64,000 nt of DNA from Morella rubra (taxonomy: Eukaryota; Streptophyta; Magnoliopsida; Fagales; Myricaceae), in the NCBI GenBank assembly GCA_003952965.2, contig CM025851.1, positions 22,606,779 through 22,670,778 of the forward strand. Direction: 5' to 3'. A program made the translations under genes and the position numbers. The notes under the pieces are model-generated. The model saw nothing but the letters and a program-made list of their open reading frames with translations. It made no database searches and was not told where the DNA came from. Shown here piece by piece: positions 50,027 to 61,785 of this stretch (position 1 is its first letter; each line of letters opens with the position of its first letter).

Positions 50027-51895
50027 CCTAGCAACCTACAGCAACTACATGGAAAGGCTATGACCTCGGGATCTATTCCTGGCATATCTTCATGTGACCA
50101 AGCGAAGACATCGCTGTTTGCTCGAAGAAATTCCATAAGATCTTTTTTGGAATTACTAGATAGGTGAGCGCCAATCTTCACCGTCCGTTCCTTCGAGTTT
50201 GCCCAAAGTGGTATTTCCTCCAATGGTTCTACCGGTTGCGCTTAAAATTCTTCCCGATGTTCTATAACCATGGTTTCTACGGTTCCTCGGGTGTCTGAAA
50301 GATAGCATTTCCTTGCTAACTCTTGATCTCCCATTGCCTCCCCTATTCTCAATTTGGTCGGAAACTTCATCTTCAAATGATAAGTTGACACCACGGCGTG
50401 TAGGCAATTGTAGGAAGATTATCTCTCGAGAATTAAGATTTTAACAGACAGCGATGCTTCATGCAGAGGTTCGCCTACCGTGAATGGCAATTCATTTATC
50501 CCCAGACTGAACACTTCATGGCCAGTAAACTCGATGAGTCGGGTGCTCTCCTTTCTCAGTGCTTCTCTTCCCAGCTTCATTTGGTCGTATGCGGTAGTAT
50601 ACAAAATATCAGCAGAACTCCCAGTGTTGATGAGTATATACTCCCGTCGTGTGGATATTCAATTCCTGCCATGTCTTTTGTTGTGAACGTAATAGGCTTT
50701 TCTTCCCTCAACATCGGACGTCGAGATTTGCTGTTTATTTTTGCGACAAGTAATTGCCTCACGTAGGTTTTTCTTGAAGATTTAGAAAGCCCTCCTGCTA
50801 CGAGACCTCCAAAAATGACCCTGATTTCACCTATTGCTCTCGGTGGCGAGCACTGTTCTTCTAGTCTTTCTCTTTGTCGTGGAGCTTCATTCTCCCTATG
50901 GTCTTCCCGAGGGGCTCTCTCGTCCATTTCGGTAGGGCCTAATATGCTGGTTCTCGGGAGTCCTTGGTTCTCTTCGGAATGACTCACCCAGTCTGGTCAT
51001 GATGAATTGTCGGAGACACCCTTGTTGAATGAAGGCTTCTATCTGTCTCTATAGATGTATACAATCGTCCGTGTCCTGACGATGATCATTATGGAATCGA
51101 TAAAATTTCCGATCATCTCGTTTGTCGAGATTGGACCTCATTTTCGGGGGCCATCGTATCTCGGGTTCATTTCGGATTTAAATGAGAATTTTTCCTAGAG
51201 GCATGTTGAGAGGCGTAAATTGCAATCTTGGGTGATCTGTTGGTGGTTCGGCTTGTGAGTCTACCCATCGTTCTCCTTCCATTGCGGGAAGCCTGACCAG
51301 AGCTCCTTCTTTCCTTCTTTTGGCTGCTGTTCCTCTTTGATGAACGACTTATTGCCGGGGAGCTGTCACCATATACTTTTGTGCTTTTTCCATGGATTCT
51401 CTGAAAGTCTCCGGGGGTTTCTTCCCTAGGGAGAATGAAAATCTCCCATCAGTTAAACCAGCTATTATGGCAGTGAGCACGACCTTATCCTTTGGATCTT
51501 CCATGTTGAGTTTTCCTTGGTTAAAGCGTGCCACATAATCTCGTAGACTTTCACCTTACTTCTATCGGGTGGAAAGGAGATGAATGGCTGGTTTTTTCTG
51601 CTTTTTGCTTGCTATGAAATGGCTGACGAAGGCTCTGCTGAGCTCTTTGAAGCTTGAAATGGAGTTCAGTCTTAACCTACTAAACCATATGCGAGCGGAT
51701 CTGGCTAACATTGTGGGGAATGCCTTGCATTTGATTGCGTCTTGGGTGTCCAGCAAATCCATCTACGATCGGCAGCCTTCCAGGTGATCAAGTGGATCGG
51801 TCGCACTTGCATACTTGTCAATTACCGGCATGCAAAATTTGGATGGTAGCCGAACTTCCTTGGTTGCCGAAAGAAGATAAGAGGGTCGTTACTGT
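50027..51895 (-). mobile_element. Ty3/gypsy (Tat-like) gag and protease fragment
   Basis: Minus-strand pieces in the expected order: Gag 'DAIKCKAFPTMLARSARIWF' and 'GRFSFSLGKKPPETF' (51349-51762), a region 'IRVIFGGLVAGGLSKSSRK' (about 50770-50830), protease-side 'YDQMKLGREALR' (50419-50604), and the pre-reverse-transcriptase block 'DVFAWSHEDMPGIDPEVI' (about 50060-50120). It stops there at the edge of the Tekay-like element. It is a fossil with several breaks, lacking reverse transcriptase and beyond. Confidence 0.8.
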
Positions 51896-52747
51896 AGTCA
51901 TGTTAAAATAGCATTACCTTGTCAACAACTGTAGGATGGGAAGTAGTTGTGTTATGTACGCCTTTGGTTACAAGGTCACACATTCTATTATTTCCTTAAA
52001 AGGGTCCTCCTTGAGATCTTCTTGGCAACAGATCCAATAATGTTTCTAATGTCATTTTTCTGAAGAAATTGCATCGTCAAATCCACTCATTACCTGTGGG
52101 CAGTCACCTTTTCATTCTATGAATGGTGAACCCCTTTCTCCCTCTACCCTGCATCACATGGGGTTGATCTTACCTTCAGCTACTTATTGAACTAGTTGTA
52201 GCTTACCATTTACTTCCTATCTTTCAGATTTAGCAGTTGGTAGCAGCGAGTAGAAGGAGATCTCGAGTGGTAGTTTTTGAGAAGGTTGCAAGTTGCAAGG
52301 TTATCAAATAAAGAGTCCTCTGGAAACTTTGGTAGTGATTGCATCATTTTGGAGACTTTAGTATTTTTTTTTCATTTGAGAAAACTATTTATTTGGATCA
52401 CTTGTTAATTGTGAGATTTGAGGATTTTGGAGTAGTGCTCTGATTAACTCTTGGGTATCATAGTTCTTCTTATGTTTTGGTTGGATTCTGAGTTTGGATT
52501 ATTATATTTAAGAGATGGAATAGATGTTTCTTTTGTGTTTTCTTGGTTGAAAACATTGCTTGTAAGTAGGGTAGATAGTCTCACTTTTCAAACGGCACTC
52601 TGTCCATTTGAACTTTTGGATCAGAGTGTTACGATTACATTCATATGTTAGTTAAGAATTGTCAACTAATGAACATGAAAATACAAATACATTAATTACC
52701 GTCCAATATTAGATACGATCTGCTTTTCCTTTGGAACCTAGGGCTTG
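51896..52747. other. Non-coding stretch upstream of the LTR-like sequence
   Basis: No domain was recognised in any frame. It may be leader or LTR sequence of the Tat-like element. Confidence 0.3.
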
Positions 52748-54100
52748 TGAGAAGTATGCCCTAAAAACTAGTTTTATTTAAGGATGATTATACGATAATT
52801 ATTTCTTTTGTTTTATCACAAGTGTTTATTTATTTATGGGTATTGTGTTGTGGCATAAGATGTGTCACAGTTTTACTTTTAAGTGACATTGTAGATAAGT
52901 CATGCCAATGATTAATGAATCAAAGGCGGAGAGTATGACTTTTCGATTCCTTGTTTACATGATGTTTGTTCTAGACCAAGGTACATGTTTATGTATATAG
53001 GTCTACATTCATTGTGCCTCTATTAAATAGGATGATTGACTCTGTCATTGAGGTGGTGACCTTAAGCAAATGAGTGGATGCACCGTAAAAGTACATGGAT
53101 TGAAAGGGATCAAATATGAATATCTTCTAGAAGTGATCACCGATGGTGAGAATGATATTCGGCACAATCGACTTATAGTATCCTTAGACCTGAGAGGTTT
53201 ATATGGAATTGTTTGTTGTATACTTGTGCTCTGACCGAGTCATTTGGTGATGATCTTTATAGGTCAAATATTCCAGACAAAGTTGGGTCTTGTATATAGT
53301 AAATAGTTTTGTATAAATGCTCAATAAGGAATCTACCAGTCTCTTAACGAGATTGTATATTCATTAAATCTGTATGGGGTTGAACTCTGGAAAATCACTG
53401 GCCAGGTAATTAATAAATTGTTTTGGAAACAATTTGGAAGTTCAACAAAATTACGGAATTAAGAATTATATTTGCTAGGGATTTTAATCGGTGATATTTA
53501 TTCTGATCCAATTGGCTCATGTGGAATATAGCATGGTAGAAGGATAAATAAGTTAATATTGTTGGCAAAAGAGATTTCACAAATCAATCTCAAATTCTCG
53601 GGGGTGAATTGTAATATGTTGATGGACTTGATTACAATTAGTAAAAGCCCAAAATTCAGAATAAAAGAATATAAGGGAGTTAGTGGAAAAAGATTTTTTT
53701 CGTGTGATCCTACGGCCGAGATTTGAGATCCCTAATGATCCCACGCACTATCACAACTAGGTTTTCATATATAAGAATAGCTATGAGATAGTCTACCTTA
53801 TTAATTTGACTAATTGTTAGTTTGAGAGTTGGCCATCAGGACTCAGAGAAAACCCTAAGATAGTGGTGAGCGTGAAGAGGAAGGAGGCAGAACACCTGAG
53901 CTGCTAATGCGGAGTCTCGGGATTGTGAGTTTGACAGAACTGAAGATTATCGAAGAATTCTCGGGATCTAAAAAGAGAATTGGTGAGTTAATTTTCGGCA
54001 GGCAAACATTGAGGGCCAGCTTCCTAATCTTCGAAGAGAGTTGGGCTACACCACCTCTTTCGCCAACAGACACATCATCGAGAACGTGCACTTGAACATT
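52748..54100 (+). mobile_element. Probable solo LTR, copia type
   Basis: The sequence starts near 'TGAGAAGTATGCCCTAAAA', is ORF-free and AT-rich, contains a TATA-like 'TTCATATATAAGAATAGC' near 53767 followed by a leader-like region, and lacks adjacent gag or pol. The right edge is approximate. Confidence 0.35.
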
Positions 54101-54299
54101 TCCAGATATTGCTCATGCCTTTTCTAGAGCTAATCGGCGAGCTTGCCCACACCTGTGTCTAACTCCAAAGTAGGCTATCTAATTCAAAAAAATCACAAAT
54201 TTTTCACATTATACCATTCAAATTATTGAAAGAAATAATCAATAAAAAAAAGTAAACGAAATAAAAATAAGACACGTACATGAACAATTACTCTTAACT

Positions 54300-55740
54300 A
54301 TCCTCAGAAAAGGTGATCCAATCTCACTCTTGGTCAAAGGTAGGGCCCAGATGGGGCTGATGATGGGGACGAAGTTGATGATGGAGACGACACCATCGTA
54401 CTAGATTGTGCATGTTTGCCACCAATTGCCATTGACCTATTCAAGTGAATAAAAATTGTTAGATACAACTACTCGTAAGCAAAAAAAGTAATTACAACAA
54501 ATATACTATAGTATACCGTATGTACTAAGATTTATAAATACCCAAACTTCACTCAGACTCAAAGTCGAGCATTCCACCTAATTTTCGGTCTTCGTCTTCA
54601 GATACTAAATCGTCGGTCTTCAAGGCGTAATCAGTAGATGCTTGCTTGTCTTTTGTTGATCCATCAAAAATGAAATCACTGTCATCATTATCACTTGGTG
54701 CGTTTTGACAATCCTTTTCAACTTCCATAGCTACATGAACCTCTCATTCGATATCATCTCTACACAAAGGAAACATATTATACCCCCTCATAATCAACGT
54801 ACAACTAAAATGACTCTTCTTCTTGATATTCTTCGGGTCACGAATCTTAATCATTCGTCAATGCTTCATTCAATATTGGTGGGACATCATAAAAGTTTCT
54901 GTTCGTGATTCCTTCTACGACGCACTAGGATCCACCCTTATTTGGATTAGCCAAGTAAAACACTTGTCGCCCTTGATCTGCTAACATAAATGGATCATAA
55001 GTATATAAATGGTAAATGGTCTTGACAGCTGTAGTGTGCTCATTTACGAGAAAACCTCTTGTTGCCTACGTCCCACGAATCACATTTGAAAACACACAAC
55101 ACATAGTTACGTAAATAGCGAAGTGCAAAAATGTCCACAACTACACCGTAGTACTCAATTGTCTCGCCAAGGTGTTCTTTTGGAACTGCAACATCACAAT
55201 TCCGTGTCTTTCTATGGACTGCCCATTTAATTGTATAATATCTACTCCCATTGTCAATGCATGCTGAAAATTGGGATGCCCTTAGTTCCGGACCACGTAC
55301 AAGGGCGCAGATATTTTCAATTTGACGTCAGTTTGTGCAACTATGTAATTTTTGAAGCTACAATACGAGCACAAATATATAGAAAAATAAATAATAATTA
55401 CACAAATGTGGCTTTCTTTAGGTATATAATAAGTTGATCAGCCTACTTGGATCAGAAATCATTTTAAAAATTCCTCCTCATGCTTACAAGTTATATCAAT
55501 AGCATTGTTGGCGCTTAACTCAGAAAAATGCTCACTGTAAAATTCTGTGATATATGTATTGATATTAATATTATAAAATAAAGTCATAAAGGATCCAAAT
55601 AAGTACTCTATATACAGCTCGACCTCCTTGCAGTTATTAAGTACATACCATTGTGCATTTATAACTTATTTACAATCCATATCATATCCCCGACGTGCTC
55701 TTATAGGACGAACATTCTGAACAAACACGCCTAAGGAACT
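54300..55740 (-). mobile_element. CACTA (En/Spm) transposase C-terminal remnant (TNP2-like, DUF4216)
   Basis: Minus-strand blocks in TNP2 order: 'WYVLNNCKEVELYIEYL' (about 55600-55650), 'ISAPLYVV' and 'RYYTIKWAVHRKTRNCDVAV' (about 55210-55310), 'EYYGVVVDIFALRYLRNYVL' (about 55110-55170), 'VFKCDSWDVGNKR', and then in another frame 'TYDPFMLADQGRQVFYLANP' (about 54950-55010), which is the DUF4216 end. An intron-like acceptor lies near 55355. Further left, 'MAIGGKHAQSSTMVSSPSST' (about 54380-54440) looks like an exon of the next CACTA gene. Frameshifts and stops occur; no CACTA terminal repeat was found. Confidence 0.7.
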
Positions 55741-56005
55741 GCTGCATATTGGCTTGGTCTATTTAGCGTTATTTCATTCCCTCCAATTGAAGTTAGTTTG
55801 AATCCCTCGAAGAATGCTTGGAAAACCGGGAATGATTAAAATGTGATTTTTCTTTTTTAATTATCAAAGTTTTGAAGTCTACTAGAAATTTATTTGAAAG
55901 GAAAAATTTTGTGAGACAATTGGTTTTTCAAGTTTTTATGAAACTAAAACACATATATTCAGACTACTGTTAATCATTACAAAAATTACTTCTGGAGATT
56001 GTAAA
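55741..56005. other. Non-coding stretch between CACTA remnant and MITE
   Basis: No feature seen. Confidence 0.3.
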
Positions 56006-56546
56006 GGTTTAAAGCTTAATTAGTCTACTAGTCCCTAAAGTATGGCCGGATCCCAAACTGTTCCTTAAGATTTTTTTCTTAAGTAATCAGACCCTACAAA
56101 ATCCTTTGTGTTCTGGAGTGGTCACTCTGACAAACCAGTTGGCCCTGTTAACATGATAATCTCATGTGGATAATAGAGACAAATCACCACAAATCGCAAG
56201 CAGTCACGTGACCCCAAATCACTTGGGGATGCGTTGCCTTCACAAAAGACTTGTCTAGTATGACGTTTTAGGTCGATGTATTGACAATTTGATGTATATT
56301 TTAAATTAACAACTAATAGTCTAACCTAGCAATTTGAGTGATTTGGGGATACGTGGCTGCTTCGATTGGTGTTAATAGGTCCCTCTTAGCACGTGTGATT
56401 TATTCCATTAATAGGATCGACTGAGTTGATGGAATGTCCATTCTAGGACATAATGAATTTCCCAAAGACTAGTTTAGGATGTAATAAATCCTAGGAACTA
56501 GTTTGGAATTCGATCATACCTCAAGGACTACTGAACTATTTAAACC
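56006..56546. mobile_element. Mutator-like MITE, about 540 bp
   Basis: Left end GGTTTAAA with 'TAGTCCCTAAAGTATGGCCG' and 'ATCCCAAACTGTTCC'; the right end reads 'GGAACTAGTTTGGAATTCG' and 'ACCTCAAGGACTACTGAAC' and TTTAAACC, the inverted equivalents. Arms of about 60 bp with about 75-80 percent identity. No exact target duplication was found. Confidence 0.65.
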
Positions 56547-56551
56547 AAATT

Positions 56552-56962
56552 TTAATTGGTTCTTCCAATTAGTCGTTTTAATTGGCAGAAAGATTGTTGA
56601 AGATTTGTAGAATTGCTCCTAAGGCACAATAATGTTGCTTTCCTCAAAAGATATTTGTCCCCATCAATTTGTCCAGCTTGTTCAAACTGCATTGCATAGT
56701 TAACGAAGAAGAAAACATGGTTCACATTAATTAACCATGATTTGGTCAAGTAACTACATTGATCAGCCAATCCAACCATTGGATTTTCACAAAGTTGCAA
56801 TTCGATGTATGGCTTAGATCCTTGCTCCAGTGTGCTTCGTGCCAAGTGTTCCTTATATGCGCCACTAGCACCACACAACATGTGGGCTTGGTGCAATATT
56901 GTCACTACGCTTTGCACTAAAGTAAATGCTTGTGACATTTCTCCACTAATAAATGTCTTCAC
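56552..56962 (-). CDS. Unassigned ORF, 136 codons
   Basis: A clean minus-strand frame begins 'MKTFISGEMSQAFTLVQSVV' and contains 'AHMLCGASGAYKEHLARSTL', 'LADQCSYLTKSWLINVNHVF' and 'FFVNYAMQFEQAGQIDGDKY'. Composition (balanced charged and hydrophobic residues, seven cysteines) looks like real protein rather than noise, but I do not recognise the family. It begins just right of a MITE. It may be a fragment of a larger host gene or transposon protein. No intron or promoter was defined. Confidence 0.35.
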   Translation of the reverse strand: MKTFISGEMSQAFTLVQSVVTILHQAHMLCGASGAYKEHLARSTLEQGSKPYIELQLCENPMVGLADQCSYLTKSWLINVNHVFFFVNYAMQFEQAGQIDGDKYLLRKATLLCLRSNSTNLQQSFCQLKRLIGRTN

Positions 56963-57706
56963 TTTTTAAGATTTTCCATGTGGACTCTCCCCATAAATAC
57001 TTTCCATAAAGTTTCTCACTCTCAAAATACTATCTATAGATAATATTAGTTTGAATAAGTTTAACAAAGATAACTCAATTTTTAATTATAGTTTCGAAAC
57101 TCCATTTGTACAGGTTGTGTCTAGTTTTATATTGGAGGATCACCCTGCTTTTCTTTTTTTCTTGAAGAAATGATTTAACAATGGTATACACTTGGAAAAT
57201 TATAGATGAAGCTAGTTACACGCAAAAAAAAATTATATATATTGATGAAGCTATAACCCCTTAATTATTGCTTTAAAAAAATGATTTGGTTAATGGTAAA
57301 GCTAATTATCTCGTTGTGGTTTTATGGAATATTTACATTGCCTATCTTGTAAAGTCTGTAGTTGTGAGTCTCTATAGGGAGAATGCTAAAGGAATGAGAC
57401 TCTTACCTATAATATCTCAGCGCATCCATTTCTTACCATGGTACTTTAATTGGGGTGGAGATCAAGTTATGGCAAGATGTGTCCTGAAAGAGCACCTTGG
57501 AGGCGTTTTCAACTCAAAGTCTCCCCTTTTACCCAGCTTTAAGCTCATTTGAAAAAGGTACACTTGATTGCTAACAAAACACAAGGATCAATAACATAAC
57601 AACCAACTACTCGTGCAAATATATATGGTGGAGGCCTAGTGCTAAAAGCACATGTGGCTTAGAAGTCTAACATTCAAAACTTGTGTTCTTCACTTACATT
57701 GCAAGT
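56963..57706. other. Intergenic stretch before the copia LTR
   Basis: No recognised gene. The 88-codon + frame at 57286-57552 has no known motif. Confidence 0.35.
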
Positions 57707-57976
57707 TGTTGAATAATAAACTTTAATGTAATGATGCGTTGTGTCTTTTGGGAGAACTAGAATGTTGGTTCATCTTGAAAGTAGTAATACATGTATTTAG
57801 AGAATTCATGTACTTGGGAGTTTATGTATTTAGAGTTCATGCTGCGTGTATCTATAAGCCTATAAATACTCATATATGCATTGACACAAAGCAACCAATA
57901 AAGTTTGAGAAATTTTCAGGAATAGTATCTCTCCACTCTTCCCTTTACAATAGAATTTCTTATCTTTTCTCAAACA
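57707..57976 (+). repeat. 5' LTR of the copia element
   Basis: About 270 bp with TG...CA ends and a TATA box, placed correctly before the tRNA-Met-type primer site at 57980-57991. Confidence 0.65.
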
Positions 57977-60095
57977 AAGTGGTATTAGAGCTACGGTTTC
58001 TTGATTCAGAAGATGGCTAACTCAATGTTTCCGTTTCAATTTCCACATTTGACGGAGGAGAACTATGAGAATTGGTGCATTTGTATGAAGGCATTGCTTG
58101 GATCCCAAGATGCTTGGAAAATTGTAAAGAAAGGCTATGACGAGTCGAGAGATGAAGCTTCGTTGAGTCCCACTTAAAGGGATAATCTGCAGAAGATGTA
58201 GAAGAAGGACAAACAAGCTCTCACACTCATCCATCAGTGTTTGGGTGAAGGCTTGTTCAAGAAAAGAGGAGAGTTTGAAGTACGATATGCAAGAATTTGA
58301 GGCAACTACGGATTTTTTTCGAGGGTGTTGGCCATTGTGAATCAAATGAGGAGGTATGAAGAAAAAATGGAGGACGTCCGGGTGATTGGGAATGTATATT
58401 CTTTCACTCGTTGCATTTGAAGTTCAATTATATTGTGGCGGCTATTGAAGAGTCGAAAGATTTATAGATGGTGACAATTGATCAACTCATGGGCTCTCTC
58501 CAAGCCCATGAAGAAAGACTTGAGAAGAAAAATGAAGAACCTATTGAGCATGTTATAGCCATAAAGCTCTCTATGAAAGGAAGAAGAGTGTGATAAAATT
58601 CAACGAGGAAGAGGTCATGAATGTGTTCAGAGTAGAGGAAGAAGATAGGGGGACAAAATAATCAAAATGCCAACCATGAAGAAAGAGGTCAATCCTTAAG
58701 AGGCTGTGGTAGAGAAAATTACTTAAGGCAGAATGGAATGCAATGCAATATGACAAGTCCAAAATTTGATGTTTCAATTGTCAAAAGTTTGGTATTATTC
58801 TTTGGAGTGTTGGGGCTCTAGCAATGTATAAGAGAAAGTTAATCAAGTTGAGAAAGAGGAAGCAGAGCCCACGTTGTTGCTAGCCTACAATGGAGAAGAT
58901 ATTGGTAAGACAAATTTCTGGTATCTAGATAACGTGGCAAGTAAGCATATGTGCGGAGATAAAAGCAAGTTTATGGAGCTTGATGAATCGGTGAGCGGGA
59001 ATGTCACTTTCGAAGATTTGTCGAAAATTTCTATCCAAGGGAAAGGTACAATTCTAATTCATTTGAAAAATGGAAGCCATCAATTTTATGTCTAGTATTT
59101 ATTACGTTCCGAGTATGAAAATCAATAATTTACGTTGTGGCCAACTCTTAGAAAAAGGCTGAGATTGAAATGAAAAATTGTAGTCTTTTACAAAGAGATG
59201 AAAAGAAGAATTTAATTGTAAAAGTACCTATGACAAGCAATAGGATATTTTTGCTTGATATTCAAACTGATGTGGCCAAGTGTTTAAAAGCGTGTGTGAA
59301 AGATCCTTCTTGGCTTTTGCATTTGAGGCTTGGGCATGTAAATTTTGGAGGATTGAAGTTGTTGGCTCAGACGGAGGTGGTGAAAGGCTTTTGACCTATT
59401 GATCAATCAGATCAACTTTGCAAAAGGTGTCTTGTTGGCAAACAATTTCGAAATAGCCTCCCAAAAGAACTACAAGAGCAAGTGCGCTTCTTCAACTTGT
59501 TCATGCTGATGTTTGTGGACCGATTCGGCCTTCTTCATTTGGTAAAATCGGTACTTCCTTCTTTTTATCGATGATTTTAGTAGAAAAACTTGTGTATATT
59601 TTTTTAAAGAAAAATTGAAAGTTTTTAGTGCTTTTAAAAGATTTTATGTACTTGTTAAAAACACAAAGTGGTTACGAAATAACGGCTTTGAGATCGGATA
59701 GAGAGGGTGAGTTTACATCTAATCAATTTAATGAGTTTTGTGAAGTACATGGGATTTGTCGGTTTTTGACGTGAATCAATATGACGCGAAGCATGTTGAA
59801 GATGAAGTTGATGCCTAAAGAGTTTTGGGCAGAAGCAGTTAATACAAGAAGCCTACTGAACTCAACACCTCAAGAAGCATAGAGTAGAAGAAAACCAAGC
59901 ATTTTTCATTTGAAAGTTTTTGGGAGCATTGGCTATGTTCATGTGCCTGATCAAGAAAGATCCAACCTTGATGATAGAAGTATAAAGCACATCTTTGTTG
60001 GCTATGATCAAAGATCCAAAGGCTACAAGCTCTACAATTGAAGTGTTGGGAAGATGATTGATGTGAGAATTTATTTCACACATTTGGTCATCATA
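57707..60095 (+). mobile_element. Ty1/copia element, 5' half (LTR, gag, integrase), broken
   Basis: The element begins with a 270-bp LTR (57707-57976; ends TGTTGA and AAACA, TATA-like 'CCTATAAATACTC' near 57860) followed after 3 bp by a primer-binding site TGGTATTAGAGC. Gag starts at about 58014 with '[20 protein letters not shown]' and later '[17 protein letters not shown]' type blocks. Protease-side '[14 protein letters not shown]' (about 58917), pre-integrase 'LLHLRLGHVNFGGLKLL' (about 59310) and the integrase end to about 60060 follow. Reverse transcriptase, RNase H and 3' LTR are missing. It is a fossil with roughly ten breaks. Minus-strand frames here are shadows. Confidence 0.85.
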
Positions 60096-60099
60096 ATTG

Positions 60100-61785
60100 T
60101 GTTGATTTAGAGCATTTTGTATGTGTTTCTTTGCTTAGTTGTCTAGAATTTGAGGTATTTTACATTTACTGAATTATTAGAAATTCTTGGTATTTTGCAG
60201 TTTACATGTGTTTGATTAGGTGAAATTGGGCTGATGTGAAGAGGCCAAATTCGGGTTAGGTCAACAAAGCAAAACCCTAGTTAGCCCGGTCTAGGCAAAC
60301 CAGAATACTGTTTGATCAATCGATTGTAACGGGAGCTACAGACATCGGTTTCCAGTTTTGTTTGATTCTCTGGAAAGCTAAGACAAAGGTCTAAAACTTT
60401 TATGAAGAGCCCGAAACCTAGTTATGCCGTTTTGAAGTTCAAAATCCAGCTGGAAGTCGGGGAACAAATCTGCCAAGAATTTCGGGATTCACCAAGTCAA
60501 TGAGAGGTTGGGGTCCAGCTCACAATGTGAGGCCAACGTGTGTTTTTATTTTAAAGAAAACCTAAAAATCTATTAGGTTTTGGTGTGCCGCATGAAATAA
60601 GAGGAGGAATAAATCAATTGAAGGATTCATTGGAACTAACAAAGGAAACTTTCCTTTCTCGGAATTCCTGGAATTCCCCTTCGGTATTTGGAGCATATCT
60701 TTTGATATAGAACTCGAATGAGGTAATCGTGGTGTCTACGAAAAGCTAAGAGAAAAGGCTACAACTTTCGTGTTTTGGGATTTTCCAAAAAAGGAACAAA
60801 AAGGTGAAAACGGAGCATCAAGTCAGAGGTCGAGGGAAAACTGCCTATTTGAGAACCCTGTTTTAAGGAAACAAAGAGGTTTTGAAGGAAGGAGGGGGAG
60901 AACGACTAGGGCACGAAAAAAAGGAGAGTTTTTCACCACTGGAGAGGAATCTGAAGCTTGGAACAAGGTGAAGAAGACGGAGGCTGAATTGGAGTTTGTC
61001 AACAATTGAGATTCTCGATCTACATATAGTTCCTTCTTAATCCTTTTATCTTCTCTTCTCTTTGTATAATTTTCATTATGAATTCCAGAGTTGTTTTGAT
61101 TTATTCTGATTTTGCTATGAACTAATTTCTATTGCTAAGGCTACGATGTAGCCTCTCCATGACAATTCTGAAGCTTATTACCATGTGATCGAATTTTTAC
61201 CATTCTTTTTGAAGTATACATCATTGAGTTTAATGCTTTCAATTATCTGGCCAATAGTTGAATGATTTGTTGTGTGCGTGTTAACTCGAGAGATGATGCA
61301 TAGTTTAGCTTCAAATGATGTATGCCATGAATTGAACGAAAGACAGGAATGTGCCAACGTGATTTGTGCGGCTTTTATGAGAAATATTATTAATCTTAAT
61401 GTGCTCAATTGCTTCTAAATTCGCATAGACATATCGCGGGTTGTTGTATGTTGGGTAATTCTAATTCTACTCGAGAGAGGGTCTTAGATAAATTAGAATA
61501 TTTCGCCGTCAAAGAGGTTGATAATTGACTGATTGCATGGTTAGGATTTTGGATTTGATTGGTTAGGTGAGTCGGATGCCTTAGTGTTTTCTTCTTGGGT
61601 GAAATTTTCTTTTAAGTTTATTTATTTTTGTTTCTGCAAATTCAAAATCCACCACTTTTCTTGATTTTCAAATAATTTAGAATTAGAAAATTTCAATAGT
61701 TAATAGGTGAGTAGTCCTCGTGGGTTCGACATCCTTTCTTATTACTATATTTGTTACGATTTCGTGCACTTGCAAATTTTCAACA
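60100..61785 (+). mobile_element. Probable solo LTR, Ty3/gypsy (Athila-like), 1.69 kb
   Basis: It starts TGTTGATTTAG and ends TTTTCAACA, so the ends are short inverted repeats. It has no gag or pol. Phrases such as 'GGAAAGCTAAGACAAAGG' and 'GATTCTCTGG', a 'TATGAACTAATTTCTATTGC' region near 61110 and 'CCTCGTGGGTTCGACATCC' near 61717 are typical of Athila-like LTR sequence. No target duplication is seen (left AATTG, right ACACG). The 79-codon frame at 60770-61009 is not considered a gene. Confidence 0.55.

Noticed and set aside
58022-58345. 107-codon minus-strand ORF
   Set aside because: Shadow of the copia gag on the plus strand.
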